Numbered from the stretch's first letter, positions 1-9,202 are shown. The stretch: DNA of 64,000 nucleotides from Rhizobium sp. LC145 (GCF_001005825.1 NZ_LBHV01000003.1:310001-374000), one strand, 5' to 3'. Translations and numbers: made by a program. The notes: generated from the sequence alone by a model not told the origin.

Positions 1-231
1 ATAGGTTTCGGGGGAGGGGGAGCTGCAAAGCGCGCTCATCGCCGTCGACAGTCGTCCGGAGGCCGCGTGAAAATCCCGGTAGCCGGGGCGGATGAAACCA
101 TCGACCGCCGCGGCCATCACCGCGCCGACCCCCTCGTCGGTCAGCACGACGGCACCGGAAGGATTGGCATCCTGCGCAAGAGTGCCGAAAGGAAGGAGTG
201 CCACGAGACCAGCGGCAAGCAGTTTACGCAT
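1..231 (-). CDS. Imelysin-family lipoprotein/periplasmic protein, 3' end outside window
   Basis: The first 77 codons of a minus-strand gene that runs off the left edge. The ATG (231-229) overlaps the TGA of the di-heme oxidoreductase by one base (TGATG), so the two are probably translationally coupled. The N-terminus has a positively charged start (MRKLL), a short hydrophobic run and a likely cleavage near ALA-QD at about residue 20, so the protein is exported. The following residues (GVGAVMAAAVDGFIRPGYR, then a histidine and a conserved serine-rich stretch) resemble the start of imelysin/IrpA-like proteins. These occur with the same DUF1111 partner in iron-regulated operons of rhizobia. The GxHxxE signature lies beyond the edge, so the family call rests on context plus the N-terminus. 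Confidence 0.7.
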   Translation of the reverse strand, partial: MRKLLAAGLVALLPFGTLAQDANPSGAVVLTDEGVGAVMAAAVDGFIRPGYRDFHAASGRLSTAMSALCSSPSPETY

Positions 232-1772
232 CAGAGCGACTCCAGGAATTTAATGAGGGCTGCGCGATCATCCTTGGGAAGTGCGGCAAAGGCATCCCGC
301 GCTTTTGTCGCTTCCCCGCCATGCCAGAGAATGGCCTCGGTAAGGTTTCGCGCCCGCCCGTCATGCAGGAAGAAGGTATGGCCGTTGACGGTTTGCGTAA
401 GCCCGATGCCCCAGAGCGGCTGGGTGCGCCACTCGCGGCCGTCTGCCACGCCCACCTGCTGGCCATCGGCAAGGCCGTCGCCCATGTCGTGCAGCAGGAA
501 ATCCGAATAGGGCCAGACGAGCTGGAAGGAATGCGCTTTGTTTCCCGCGTCGCGGCGGGTCACGAATTTCGGCGTATGGCAGGAGGTGCAGCCCGCCTGA
601 TAGAACATTTCCTTGCCATGCAGCACGGTCGGATCATCGAGATCCCGCCGGAGGGGAACTGCAAGGTTCTCCGAATAGAAGCTGACCAGGTCGAGCACCG
701 GATCGGGTGCCTCCGTATCGCCGAGACGTGGCTGTACCCCAGTTGGCATGGCGAGGCATGCGGTTTGTGCTTCGGTGCAGTCGCCATGGCTCACGGGCCT
801 GTCCGGCGTGGAAATGCCGAGATCGCCTGCAAAGGCGGAAGCGGTCTGGTCGCGGATCGAGGCATTCTGGGCCTTGAAGCCGAAGCGGCCGAGCTTCAAC
901 CCGCCAGTGCGGTGATCGCGGACGAAAGCCGGCCTGCCGGAAATGCCGTCATGGTCGATATCGTCCGGATCGGCTTTTGCGAGAATATCGGCTTCGTGGA
1001 TGGCCTGGATGAGACCCATGCCGATCATCGGCGGTGAAACGCGCGGCGAAAGCGTCACATCGGCCTCGAGCGGCCCATAGGCGAGATCGGAAACCGAATA
1101 GGTCGGTTTGCGCAGGGAAACCACCTCGCCGTCGCCGAGCGTGACGGGAGTTTCCTCATAGGTAATCTGCATGCGGCCTTCGGATTTCAGGCCGGGAACC
1201 GCAGCATCCTGGAGCTGCTCGCCATAGGTCGCATCCGCGAAATTGAGCTTTTCATGATTGGCGATTGCCCGTTTCTCTTCCTCGGTTCGCGCCGGCCGGG
1301 CCAGCCTCAGGAACATCGAGGTCGCATCCGTCGAGCCTTCCGGCGGGTGCCCGCGCCCGTCCTTCAGGTGGCAGCTCTGACAGGCCCGCGCGTTGAAGAG
1401 TGGCCCCAGGCCGTCGGAGGCCTGGGTGGAAGACGGAGAGGAAACCCAGAGCTTGGTGAAGAGCGCATTGCCGAGCTTGAAAGTCTCTTCCTCGGCAAAG
1501 GTGAGATTGGCGGAGAAATGCGAGAAGGCGTCGCCGTTGACGATCGCCTTGCTGGTCGCAGCACCCGCCGGCATCCGCTCGAATTGTTCTGGTTTGGAAA
1601 AGTCCGAGGCGGGACGCGTCACGCTCTCGACCCGTTTGCGGTCCTTCGGGTTGAGATCGGTACGTTCGGTGGGAAAAAGCGCCTCTCCGCCGCCGGCGAC
1701 AAGCGGCGCAAGGAAGAGAACGCCCGAAAGAACGGGCAACAGGAACAGTGCGGCTTTGGGCGTTCTCATCAT
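231..1772 (-). CDS. Di-heme c-type cytochrome, DUF1111 (DHOR) thiol-oxidoreductase-like
   Basis: A 513-residue exported protein with a hydrophobic signal at residues 8-27. It carries two CxxCH heme c motifs: CQSCH at 131-135 and CTSCH at 395-399. Their spacing and the surrounding sequence match the DUF1111 / di-heme oxidoreductase family, which is distantly related to MauG and bacterial cytochrome c peroxidases. In proteobacteria this family is encoded between two imelysin genes, exactly as here, and the set is generally associated with iron acquisition. The enzymatic reaction of the family is not established; the often-used label 'thiol oxidoreductase' is weak. It follows the upstream imelysin by 46 bp and overlaps the next gene by one base, so it is the middle cistron of an operon. 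Confidence 0.9.
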   Translation of the reverse strand: MMRTPKAALFLLPVLSGVLFLAPLVAGGGEALFPTERTDLNPKDRKRVESVTRPASDFSKPEQFERMPAGAATSKAIVNGDAFSHFSANLTFAEEETFKLGNALFTKLWVSSPSSTQASDGLGPLFNARACQSCHLKDGRGHPPEGSTDATSMFLRLARPARTEEEKRAIANHEKLNFADATYGEQLQDAAVPGLKSEGRMQITYEETPVTLGDGEVVSLRKPTYSVSDLAYGPLEADVTLSPRVSPPMIGMGLIQAIHEADILAKADPDDIDHDGISGRPAFVRDHRTGGLKLGRFGFKAQNASIRDQTASAFAGDLGISTPDRPVSHGDCTEAQTACLAMPTGVQPRLGDTEAPDPVLDLVSFYSENLAVPLRRDLDDPTVLHGKEMFYQAGCTSCHTPKFVTRRDAGNKAHSFQLVWPYSDFLLHDMGDGLADGQQVGVADGREWRTQPLWGIGLTQTVNGHTFFLHDGRARNLTEAILWHGGEATKARDAFAALPKDDRAALIKFLESL

Positions 1773-1818
1773 TCATCGGGTCGCGGTAGTTGAGGATACC
1801 GCGACCGGCCTCTTCATC

Positions 1819-3096
1819 TCATTGGAAAACAGCGTCGGGATTGTCGAGGCTGTCGGAGCCTTCGAGGGTGACCGTACCGAGATCCAGCGATGCGATGACG
1901 CGCTCGATCGACCGGGTCTGGTCGATCAATCCGTCGATCGCCTTTTGCACGACGGCGTTGCCCTCGGCATTCCCTTCGCCGATCATCTGGTCATAGGCCT
2001 CGATCTTCTGGGCGCGGTCGGCCATGGCGTTCATGGCGTCAAGCGTGGCGTCGAGCTTGCCCTTCACCTCGGTGTCGAGCGCGGCATCCTTGGCCGCAAC
2101 GAGCTCCGAAAGCGAGGGACCGGTGAGCTTCGTGCCGTCGATCCGGACATATTCGCCCGTGTAGGCCGACTTGATGCCGATCGCGTCATTGAGGTGCGAG
2201 GCGTAGGTATTGTCGGAGAAGCAGTCATGCTCCTCTTCCGGATCGTGCAGCAGCAGGCCGAGCTTCATGCGTTCGCCGGCAAGCTCGCCATAGGAGAGGG
2301 AGCCCATGCCGGTCAGGATCGCGGTGAGGCCGGCCTTGGGATCGGCTTCCACTTCCTTCGTGGCCTCGCCGTCCGGGGCCCAGGCCGCGGCCATCTCCTC
2401 CAGGTCGGAGACGAGCAGCGTGGAGGCAGCCTTCAGATAGGCGGCGCGGCGGTCGCAATTACCGTTCGTGCAATTGGCCTTGTCGTAGTCGGTATAGGCC
2501 CGGTTGCCCGCGCCCGGCCCGGTGCCGTTAAGGTCCTGCCCCCACAGCAGGAACTCGACGGCGTGATAGCCGGTCGCGACATTGGCCTCGATCTCGCCCG
2601 CCTCGTGCAGGCTGCGGATGAGCTCGGGCGTGATATTGGTCGCGTCGATCTCTTCCCCGTTGATCGTCACCTTCGGATTGGCGATGACATTGGCGGTATA
2701 AAGGGTGTTCTCGTCACTTTCGGTGCCGTAGGAGGCATCGACATAATCGATCAGGCCCTCGTCGAGCGGCCAGGCGTTCACCTTGCCTTCCCACTCGTCG
2801 ACCATCGGATTGCCGAAGCGGTAGACTTCCGTCTGCTGGTAGGGAACGCGCGCGACGATCCAGGCGGCTCGCGCCGCCTTCAGCGTCTCTTCGCTCGGCT
2901 TTGCCAGGAAGGCATCGATCGCAGCATCGAGGGCCTTGGCGGTCGTCAGCGAATCTTCGTATTTCGCATGCGCCAGTTCGGTGTAGTGCTTCACGACGGC
3001 GGCGGCATCGGTCGCCGCCTGCGCGGGCGCGACGGTGAACGCCGCCGAGGCGGCGAGCAGCGCCATGGCGGCGCCGAGAACGGTCTTGCGGATCAT
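1819..3096 (-). CDS. Imelysin family protein (IrpA/ICMP-like), exported
   Basis: 425 residues with a clear signal peptide (MIRKTVLG, then an Ala-rich core, cleavage near AQA-AT at about 27). The imelysin GxHxxE motif is present as GYHAVE at 176-181, followed by FLLWGQD, which is typical of the family. Members are periplasmic or outer-membrane-associated proteins linked to iron uptake; the peptidase activity suggested by the old name is doubtful. I chose the ATG at 3096 rather than an upstream in-frame start because it is preceded by a good Shine-Dalgarno sequence (GAAGGAGAGG) and places the signal peptide at the N-terminus. It is the first gene of the operon. A possible Irr box lies about 80 bp upstream. 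Confidence 0.92.
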   Translation of the reverse strand: MIRKTVLGAAMALLAASAAFTVAPAQAATDAAAVVKHYTELAHAKYEDSLTTAKALDAAIDAFLAKPSEETLKAARAAWIVARVPYQQTEVYRFGNPMVDEWEGKVNAWPLDEGLIDYVDASYGTESDENTLYTANVIANPKVTINGEEIDATNITPELIRSLHEAGEIEANVATGYHAVEFLLWGQDLNGTGPGAGNRAYTDYDKANCTNGNCDRRAAYLKAASTLLVSDLEEMAAAWAPDGEATKEVEADPKAGLTAILTGMGSLSYGELAGERMKLGLLLHDPEEEHDCFSDNTYASHLNDAIGIKSAYTGEYVRIDGTKLTGPSLSELVAAKDAALDTEVKGKLDATLDAMNAMADRAQKIEAYDQMIGEGNAEGNAVVQKAIDGLIDQTRSIERVIASLDLGTVTLEGSDSLDNPDAVFQ

Positions 3097-3177
3097 TGTC
3101 CCTCTCCTTCGCAACGGGAAATTTCGCGCTGCCCGGCGTGTCATCGCGCAAATGCAAACTGGTGTCAAACTATCTAG

Positions 3178-3194
3178 TTTAGAATACTTTGAAA
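3178..3194 (-). promoter_or_regulatory. Candidate ICE motif (Irr box) for the imelysin operon
   Basis: TTTAGAA at 3178-3184 and TTTGAAA at 3188-3194 are separated by three bases. The rhizobial iron control element is TTTAGAA, three bases, TTCTAAA. The first half matches perfectly and the second matches 5 of 7. It sits 82 bp upstream of the imelysin ATG, a reasonable operator distance for an iron-related operon. Assignment to Irr is inference. Confidence 0.45.
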
Positions 3195-3208
3195 GAGTGA
3201 AGTATACT

Positions 3209-3230
3209 TGATCCGCTTCAAGGCGGATCA
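3209..3230 (-). terminator. Hairpin at the 3' end of rsmB
   Basis: A perfect 8-bp inverted repeat, TGATCCGC / GCGGATCA, with a six-base loop overlaps the rsmB stop codon. No run of T follows on the minus strand, so it may be an mRNA-end hairpin rather than a full intrinsic terminator. Confidence 0.4.
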
Positions 3231-4517
3231 AACCTTGCGTTGCATGCGGCAGAAGAAAAAGCCGTCCGTATCGGTACTTGCGGGAGTGAGTGTTACGGTG
3301 CGCTCGTCTTTCGAGCGTGGCTTAGGGGCATCCTTGCCGAAGACTTCCTCCCAGGTTTCGAGCGCCGGCATGATGGAGAATTCCGGGTTCTCGGCACAGA
3401 AGCGGGCGGCCTGCGTGTCGTTTTCCTCGGGCAATATGGAACAGGTGACGTAGAGAAGCGCGCCGCCCGGCTTCACGAAGGCTGCTGCCTCCGAGAGCGC
3501 CTCCTGCTGCTGGGCGATGCGCTCTTCGAGGTTCTTCGCCGTCAGCCGCCATTTCGTGTCCGGCCGGCGCCGCCAGGTGCCCGTGCCCGTGCAAGGCGCG
3601 TCGACGAGAACCGCATGCAGCTTGCCCTTCAAGGCTTCGAGCTGTCGCGGATCGTCATGTACCTGCACATTGCGGGTACCCGCCCGCCGCAGCCGCTCGA
3701 TGATCGGCGCAAGTCGCTTGCGGTCGGCATCATAGGCATGGATCTGGCCCTTGTTGCCCATGGCGGCCGAGAGCGCCAAGGTCTTGCCGCCACCGCCGGC
3801 GCAATAATCCAGCACTTGGTCGTGCTCACCGGGATGCACCAGGTCGGCAACGATCTGCGAGCCCTCGTCCTGAACCTCGAACCAGCCTTTCTGGAACGAA
3901 AGCTCGGCGGTCACGTTCGGCAGGCGGGATGCGCCTTCGCCGGCGGCGATCCGGATGCCGTTTCGGGCGATGCGCGAAGGTTTTGCACCGGCGCGTTCCA
4001 GCGCCTTCACGACCTTCTCACGGGATGCCTTCAGGGTATTGGCCCGGAGATCGAGGGTGGGGCGTTCGGCCAGCGCCTTGGCCTCCGCCAGCCAGTCCTC
4101 GCCGAAATTGGCTTCGAGAGAAGGCTGAATCCAGTCGGGGATGTCGCCCTGCACATGGAGGGGGGCGTCTTCGAGCTTGCGAGAGGCGAGGGCCGAGAGG
4201 TTCGCTTCGGCAAGTGTCGGCGGCGCGAAGCGGTCATCGGTAAACTCGGCGGCCAGGATTTCCGGCGTCAGACCCCACTGACGGATGAGGACCGCATAGG
4301 CAAGCGCGACAGGGCCGTCATCATCCATAAGCCAGGCATGCGAAAGCCGCATCCGGAGCGCGTCGTAAACAATGTTGCCGATAGCGGCGCGATCGCCGGA
4401 ACCGGCAAAACGATGCGCCAGGCCCCAATCCTTGAGCGCGTCGGCGACCGGCCGTTTGCGCGCTTCTATGTCTGCCAGAACCTCGATGGCTCCGGCCATT
4501 CGCCCGCCCAGTCGCAT
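3228..4517 (-). CDS. rsmB: RsmB/NOP-family 16S rRNA (cytosine-C5)-methyltransferase
   Basis: 429 residues. The N-terminal third is a NusB-like RNA-binding region. It is followed by a Rossmann methyltransferase with SAM loop DYCAGGGGKTL (237-247), motif IV DAPCTGTG (306-313, product-release Cys309) and motif VI TCS (358-360, nucleophile Cys359). The two-cysteine arrangement is diagnostic of m5C RNA methyltransferases. By family it modifies 16S rRNA in the cytoplasm; the exact base cannot be read from sequence. The ATG at 4517 is preceded by GGAGAG at suitable spacing; an internal ATG at 4499 is an alternative. The gene is transcribed towards the imelysin operon and is probably a separate unit. 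Confidence 0.9.
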   Translation of the reverse strand: MRLGGRMAGAIEVLADIEARKRPVADALKDWGLAHRFAGSGDRAAIGNIVYDALRMRLSHAWLMDDDGPVALAYAVLIRQWGLTPEILAAEFTDDRFAPPTLAEANLSALASRKLEDAPLHVQGDIPDWIQPSLEANFGEDWLAEAKALAERPTLDLRANTLKASREKVVKALERAGAKPSRIARNGIRIAAGEGASRLPNVTAELSFQKGWFEVQDEGSQIVADLVHPGEHDQVLDYCAGGGGKTLALSAAMGNKGQIHAYDADRKRLAPIIERLRRAGTRNVQVHDDPRQLEALKGKLHAVLVDAPCTGTGTWRRRPDTKWRLTAKNLEERIAQQQEALSEAAAFVKPGGALLYVTCSILPEENDTQAARFCAENPEFSIMPALETWEEVFGKDAPKPRSKDERTVTLTPASTDTDGFFFCRMQRKV

Positions 4518-4605
4518 GTCGCTCTCCGTCTCGGTTGCACCCGTATGGTGAGGGTCCTAACCGTGATCGGGCTGCCGGGCAAGGGCCAAGCCGGTTTTGG
4601 CCGGA

Positions 4606-4968
4606 TCAGCCGATGATCTGGTAGCAGACCTGTGCCGTGCCGGAGCTCACCATGCCGATGTTCTGGGCAGCAGCCTTGGAAACATCGATGACCCGGCCGC
4701 GAATGAACGGGCCGCGATCGTTGATGCGCACCACGACGCTCTTGCCATTGCGCTTGTTAGTGACCTTGAGCTTGGTCCCGAAAGGCAGCGAGCGATGCGC
4801 CGCCGTCAGCTTGGCGGGGTTCATCCGCTCGCCCGACGCGGTCTTGGAGGTGAGGGCATACCAGGAAGCGTGCCCGCATCCGGGCGTAGGCTTTGCCTGT
4901 GCGGAGCCATGAAGCGAGAATGCAGCAATGGCGGCCGCAGCGAAAATCCAGCGTGGAGTTGTATTCAC
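4606..4968 (-). CDS. Small RlpA-like double-psi beta-barrel protein, exported
   Basis: About 120 residues if translation begins at the GTG at 4968, which puts a normal signal peptide ([23 protein letters not shown]) at the N-terminus. An upstream ATG at 5058 would add 30 non-hydrophobic residues. The mature part is a single DPBB domain with [17 protein letters not shown] and VRINDRGPF, the core of RlpA-type septal-ring proteins. It lacks the C-terminal SPOR domain, so septal targeting by that route is absent. RlpA homologues are lytic transglycosylases acting on denuded glycan; activity here is inferred from family only. Several such short paralogues are common in rhizobia. Confidence 0.82.
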   Translation of the reverse strand: MNTTPRWIFAAAAIAAFSLHGSAQAKPTPGCGHASWYALTSKTASGERMNPAKLTAAHRSLPFGTKLKVTNKRNGKSVVVRINDRGPFIRGRVIDVSKAAAQNIGMVSSGTAQVCYQIIG

Positions 4969-5061
4969 GTTTGTCGTCCCGTCCGATCGTCCCTGCACGT
5001 TGCGTGCAATTGGCTGGAATCCGGCCAAAGATGGCAAAAAAGAGGGATAAGCGATCACGCA

Positions 5062-5080
5062 ATGTTACAACATGTAACAT
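5062..5080. promoter_or_regulatory. Perfect palindrome upstream of the RlpA-like gene
   Basis: ATGTTACA at 5062-5069 and TGTAACAT at 5073-5080 form an 8-bp perfect inverted repeat with a three-base spacer. It lies about 95 bp upstream of the chosen GTG start, in an AT-rich gene-free stretch (5059-5348) where I see no convincing gene. It looks like a dimeric repressor or activator site; I do not recognise the regulator. Confidence 0.4.
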
Positions 5081-5348
5081 TTGTGACTCAATCGCTGGCT
5101 GTATTTCGACGGAAGCCGGCTAAGCATTAAGGAAAGAAAACATTTAAAAACAGGAGGAAAGCGGAAAAGCATTCCCTCTCTTCGGCCTGCGCGGCAATGT
5201 TCACGAAATCGGAAGAAAAAAATTTTTGCAGAGCGCCAAGGCACTGCCAAAATCAGGGCATTTTCCGGATCGCTTGCCCCAGATATTAAGAAAAAATGAC
5301 CGGATGACACTGGATGGAAGGAAATTCCATCCAGTTGACGCTAGGAAT

Positions 5349-6221
5349 TTATCCCTTCCAACGACCTGAATCCCACATTTCGGCGAGCGACATTCGATAG
5401 TTTGGGAAGCGGAATTCGAACCCTGTCGCGCGGAGCTTCGTATTCGAGACCCGCTTGTTGGCCCCGTAGAAGGAACGGGCCATCGGTGTCATCTCGGCGG
5501 TCTCGAAATCCTGCTCCGGCGGAGGCTCCACACCCATCAGCCGGGCGGCTTCGACGATCACGTCCTGCGGCGGCCCCGGCTCGTCGTCGGTGACGTTATA
5601 GATGCCGCCGAGCTTGCGCTCGGCGAGGAGGAGCGCGGCCCCGGCAATATCCTCGACCCGGATGCGGTTGAAAACCTGGTCCTTCTTGATGATCCGCCGG
5701 GCCGTGCCGCGCGCCAGATTGACAAAGGCGTTACGGCCCGGCCCGTAGATACCGGCGAGCCGAAGGCGGGCCACAGGCACGTGGACCGCGTCCCCTTCCG
5801 CCGTCCAGGCTTCTTCGGTATCGACCCGCTCAATCGACCGGCCCTGGATGGGGCTGCCGGGCGTTTCCTCCGTCACCCAGCCACCACCATGGTCGCCATA
5901 GACCCCGACGGTCGAGAGATAGCCGATCCACTGGAGTTTGGGGCAAACCTGTTGAAGCCGCCCGGCCACAAGTTTCAGCAGCGGATCGCCCGTGCCGCCG
6001 GGCGGGATGGACTGCACCAGGTGCGTTACCTCGGCGAGTTCCTCCGCAAGCTCGTCGCCAAATGCGCTGCCGTCGAAGATGAAAGGCTTGATGCCTTGTT
6101 TTGCAAGTTTCTCGGCACTCTCTGGTGTGCGGACGGTTCCCGAAGCCGCGAAGCCGGCGGATTTGAAGGCTTCCGCGATTGCCTGTCCCGAATAGCCGCA
6201 GCCGAAGATCATCACTCGCAT
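5349..6221 (-). CDS. NAD(P)-dependent SDR-family protein, YeeZ-like
   Basis: 290 residues. It is an extended/atypical SDR with an N-terminal Rossmann motif ([19 protein letters not shown], GxGxxG type), then LSTVGVYGDHGG and a GIYGPGRN segment typical of the YeeZ/NAD-dependent epimerase group. The catalytic YxxxK is not obvious, which is usual for this subgroup. The ATG at 6221 overlaps the queG TAA (TAATG) and has GGGAG upstream, so translation is probably coupled to queG; an ATG at 6245 would overlap further and has a weaker site. The substrate is unknown. Confidence 0.8.
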   Translation of the reverse strand: MRVMIFGCGYSGQAIAEAFKSAGFAASGTVRTPESAEKLAKQGIKPFIFDGSAFGDELAEELAEVTHLVQSIPPGGTGDPLLKLVAGRLQQVCPKLQWIGYLSTVGVYGDHGGGWVTEETPGSPIQGRSIERVDTEEAWTAEGDAVHVPVARLRLAGIYGPGRNAFVNLARGTARRIIKKDQVFNRIRVEDIAGAALLLAERKLGGIYNVTDDEPGPPQDVIVEAARLMGVEPPPEQDFETAEMTPMARSFYGANKRVSNTKLRATGFEFRFPNYRMSLAEMWDSGRWKG

Positions 6222-7405
6222 TACGCCACTCCCGCCATTCGCCATTCTTCTTGCACCTCCGCGTCCGTCTCGCCCGCACGCATCTCCGCGAAGCGTGCGA
6301 ATTCCTCAAGGGTCATCAGCTGCTTCAGCGCCCAGATAGCCATGCCGCGAACGGTCGCCGAAGGATCGCTGGCCAGCATCCGGCATTGATCGATCAGGCT
6401 CCGGTCACCGGAATTGCCGGCCGCGATCAGCACATTGCGGATAAACCGATCGCGGCCGATGCGTTTCACCGGCGAACCGCTGAAGAAGCTGCGGAAGGCG
6501 GCTTCGTCCAGCGTCAGCAGAAAGGCGATCGACGGCTCCTTCAGGTCCTCGCGCGCCTTCAGCTTCATTTCGGAAGCGCTTGCCGCGAACTTGTTCCATG
6601 GGCAGGCCGCGAGGCAATCGTCGCAGCCATAGATGCGGTTGCCGATGAGAGGCCGGAATTCGGGATCGATCGGCCCTTTGTGCTCGATCGTGAGATAGGA
6701 AATGCAGCGCCGCGCATCCAGCCGATAAGGCGCCGGAAATGCGGCTGTCGGGCAGGCGTCGAGACAGGCGCGGCAGGAGCCGCAATGGTCGATCTCCGGC
6801 GCATCGATGTCGAGATCGGCTGTGGTGAAGAGGCTGCCGAGGAATATCCAGGAGCCATGCGTGCGGCTGACGAGGTTGGTATGCCTACCCTGCCAGCCGA
6901 GCCCGGCAGCTTCCGCCAGCGGCTTTTCCATGACCGGCGCCGTATCGACGAAGACCTTCACGTCCTCGCCTGCCCGCGCTGCAAAGCGGGTGGCGATCTC
7001 CTTCAGCCGCCCCTTGATCACGTCGTGATAATCGCGGTTGCGGGCATAGACGGAAATCGCTGCCTTTTCCGGTTTGTCGAGTAGCTCTCGCGGGTCCTCG
7101 TCCGGGCCGTAGTTGAGGCCGAACACGACGACGGAGCGCACCTCCGGCCACAGCACCTTCGGGTCGCCGCGGCGCTCGCGCGTTTCGGCCATCCATTCCA
7201 TCGTGCCGTGATGGCCGTCGTTCAGAAAGGTCCGCAGACGGCCAGGCGCCTGCGGAATGCTGTCCGGATGCGTGATGCGACAGAGATCGAAGCCCTGCGC
7301 GGCGGCTTCCGCCCTGATGAAGGCGGTCAGCTTCTCGCGTCTGCGGGCTTCCTTTTCCGGTGCCTGCTCGCCCGGTCTTGTCCTATCAGAAATCGAGGTC
7401 CGCAT
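6221..7405 (-). CDS. queG: Epoxyqueuosine reductase QueG
   Basis: 394 residues. This cobalamin- and [4Fe-4S]-dependent enzyme performs the last step of queuosine tRNA modification, reducing epoxyqueuosine to queuosine. Two ferredoxin-type clusters are evident: [12 protein letters not shown] and, further on, [15 protein letters not shown]. The C-terminal part has the HEAT-like repeat segment ([17 protein letters not shown]). The first 25 residues, [18 protein letters not shown] and on, are a poorly conserved extension. The start overlaps the end of the GST gene by 20 bp, so a slightly later start is possible. It lies between the GST and SDR genes in one minus-strand run. Confidence 0.95.
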   Translation of the reverse strand: MRTSISDRTRPGEQAPEKEARRREKLTAFIRAEAAAQGFDLCRITHPDSIPQAPGRLRTFLNDGHHGTMEWMAETRERRGDPKVLWPEVRSVVVFGLNYGPDEDPRELLDKPEKAAISVYARNRDYHDVIKGRLKEIATRFAARAGEDVKVFVDTAPVMEKPLAEAAGLGWQGRHTNLVSRTHGSWIFLGSLFTTADLDIDAPEIDHCGSCRACLDACPTAAFPAPYRLDARRCISYLTIEHKGPIDPEFRPLIGNRIYGCDDCLAACPWNKFAASASEMKLKAREDLKEPSIAFLLTLDEAAFRSFFSGSPVKRIGRDRFIRNVLIAAGNSGDRSLIDQCRMLASDPSATVRGMAIWALKQLMTLEEFARFAEMRAGETDAEVQEEWRMAGVA

Positions 7406-8078
7406 AATGGGATACCGGCGTTAGGCCGCGGATGCGCTCGGCAAGCAGCGGCCGGAAGGATGGGCGGGATTTGAGCCGCTGATACCATTCCTTGACGATT
7501 GGCGTCTCCGACCAGTCGATCTCGCCCATATAGTCTAGCACGGAAATCGAGGCTGCCGCTGCAAGATCGGCATAGCTCAGCCGGTCGCCCGCAAGCCATG
7601 GCCGCGATCCCGCAAGCCAGGAGAGATATTTCATGTGCTGACGGATATTGGCGCGCGAGGTGCGCAGCACTTTCGAATCCGGCGCGCCTCCGCCCTGCGC
7701 CGCCGTCATCTGCAGCTTGTAGACCCGTTCGCGGGTGAGTGGCCGGGTAACGTCGCTCTCCATCTTCTGCAGGAACCATTCGGTCAGCCGGCGGATTTCG
7801 GCGCGCTGCCAGGGATCTTCGGCCAGCAGCCGCCGGTCGCGTTTCAGAACGCCGTGGGTCTCGTCCAGGAATTCCATCAGCACGGCCGGCCCGCAAAGAA
7901 CCCGCATGCTGTCGTCCACATAGACGGGCAGCGTGGCGGCCGGGTTGAGCGTCAGGAACTCGCGGCGTCGTTCCCAGGGCTGCTCCTCGATCAGGTCCAC
8001 CTGGAAGCCGTATTCCGACAAAATCAGCCGGACGAACCGGGAAGCGGAAGACATGGGATGGTGATAGAGCGTGGGCAT
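7386..8078 (-). CDS. Glutathione S-transferase family protein
   Basis: 230 residues. The N-terminal thioredoxin-like domain has [20 protein letters not shown]; the Ser pair there is the likely glutathione-activating position. It is followed by [12 protein letters not shown] (the cis-Pro of GSTs) and an all-helical C-terminal domain with [16 protein letters not shown], the conserved N-capping/hydrophobic staple motif. It is cytoplasmic with unknown substrate. It overlaps queG by 20 bp and is the first gene of the GST-queG-SDR run. Confidence 0.9.
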   Translation of the reverse strand: MPTLYHHPMSSASRFVRLILSEYGFQVDLIEEQPWERRREFLTLNPAATLPVYVDDSMRVLCGPAVLMEFLDETHGVLKRDRRLLAEDPWQRAEIRRLTEWFLQKMESDVTRPLTRERVYKLQMTAAQGGGAPDSKVLRTSRANIRQHMKYLSWLAGSRPWLAGDRLSYADLAAAASISVLDYMGEIDWSETPIVKEWYQRLKSRPSFRPLLAERIRGLTPVSHYADLDF

Positions 8079-8221
8079 CGTTACTGGCGCTTTGCGATTA
8101 TTGTACTAAAAGACGGCATGGCTGCGTCGCGCACCCGCTGACATATTGCAGCTATATGGGTTTGATAGGGGCGAGGCAAGCAAGCGAGATTTGCCCGCGT
8201 TTCCTAAGCAAAGGATTAAGA

Positions 8222-9028
8222 ATGCCCGACCAGTCGATCATCAGCGCCCTCGTTCTTGGATTGATCGAGGGGTTGACCGAATTCATACCGGTTTCCTCCA
8301 CCGCTCATGTGCTTCTTGCAGGTCATTTCCTCGGTTTCCAGTCTCCAGGCAACACGTTCGCGGTGTTGATCCAGCTTGGGGCGATACTCGCGATCCTGCT
8401 CGTCTATTTCCAGAAGCTCATGTCGATCGCACTCTCCTTGCCGACGAGCACGCAATCTCGCCGCTTCGTGGCGACGGTTCTTGCCGGGTTCCTGCCGGCT
8501 GCCGTAATCGGCGCCCTCGCGCATGATTTCATCAAGACCGTGCTTTTCGAAACCCCGATATTGATCTGCGTCGTGCTGATCCTCGGCGGCTTCGTGCTGC
8601 TCGCCGTCGACCGCATGAAGTTCCAGCCGAAATATCACAACGTGATGGATTATCCGGTCTCGCTCGCCTTGAAGATCGGTCTTTGCCAATGCGTCGCGAT
8701 GATCCCTGGTACATCGCGTTCGGGCGCGACCATCGTCGGCGCGCTGCTGCTCGGCGCCGACAAGCGTTCAGCGGCCGAGTTCTCCTTCTTCCTGGCCATG
8801 CCCACCATGCTCGGGGCCTTCACGCTGGACCTCTACAAGAACCGTTCGGCGCTGAGCTTCGATGACACCGCGGTAATCGCGATCGGCTTCATAGCCGCTT
8901 TCGTCACCGCGCTTCTCGTGGTGCGCTCTCTCCTCGATTTCGTCTCCAGCCGTGGTTACGCACCCTTCGCATGGTGGCGTATTCTGATCGGCATGGTCGG
9001 GCTCGCCGCCCTCCTGCTGTACCGCTAG
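8222..9028 (+). CDS. uppP: Undecaprenyl-diphosphate phosphatase
   Basis: 268 residues, integral membrane protein (about 7-8 TM segments). It dephosphorylates undecaprenyl-PP to recycle the lipid carrier for peptidoglycan and surface polysaccharides, and confers some bacitracin resistance (formerly bacA). Both active-site motifs are present: [14 protein letters not shown] at 16-29 and GTSRSGAT at 163-170. The ATG at 8222 was chosen because it begins directly with the first conserved helix and has AAAGGA upstream; an in-frame ATG at 8156 would add 22 non-conserved residues. Convergent with the small ORF at 9038-9202, only 9 bp away. Confidence 0.96.
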   Translation: MPDQSIISALVLGLIEGLTEFIPVSSTAHVLLAGHFLGFQSPGNTFAVLIQLGAILAILLVYFQKLMSIALSLPTSTQSRRFVATVLAGFLPAAVIGALAHDFIKTVLFETPILICVVLILGGFVLLAVDRMKFQPKYHNVMDYPVSLALKIGLCQCVAMIPGTSRSGATIVGALLLGADKRSAAEFSFFLAMPTMLGAFTLDLYKNRSALSFDDTAVIAIGFIAAFVTALLVVRSLLDFVSSRGYAPFAWWRILIGMVGLAALLLYR

Positions 9029-9037
9029 TCCGATAGC

Positions 9038-9202
9038 TCAGTGGTGATCGCCGCCGCGATAGAAGAAGAAGTCGTATCCCGCCATGGCGACGGTGACCGC
9101 AAACAGGACCGCAAGGTCGGCGCGCGGCACCCGCCACAGGAAAACGGCGAGGAAGCCGCAGAGCAGCAGGAATGCGAGAAGGGCAAGTAATCGGTCCTGC
9201 AT
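9038..9202 (-). CDS. Small membrane protein of 54 aa at the end of the TRAP operon
   Basis: An ATG at 9202 with a strong Shine-Dalgarno (GGGAGA, 7-8 bp away) opens a 54-residue frame. It has two hydrophobic stretches (LLALLAFLLLCGFLAVFLW and LAVLFAVTVAMAGYDFFFY) separated by RVPRAD, and a hydrophilic end RGGDHH. It lies 68 bp downstream of dctM on the same strand, so it may be the last cistron of the TRAP operon. I do not recognise a family. The good ribosome site and coherent two-helix topology support it as a real gene. Confidence 0.6.
   Translation of the reverse strand: MQDRLLALLAFLLLCGFLAVFLWRVPRADLAVLFAVTVAMAGYDFFFYRGGDHH

Noticed and set aside
1393..3177. 594-codon open frame on the plus strand, and similar long frames such as 198-1037, 35660-36844 and 45799-47166
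   Set aside because: They lie antisense to well-supported genes; long antisense frames are expected in GC-rich DNA. Their translations show low-complexity Arg/Gly/Ala/His composition and no family motifs.
5065..5310. 81-codon minus-strand frame in the gap between the RlpA-like and SDR genes
   Set aside because: No ribosome site, composition reflects the AT-rich intergenic DNA, and no recognisable signal or domain.
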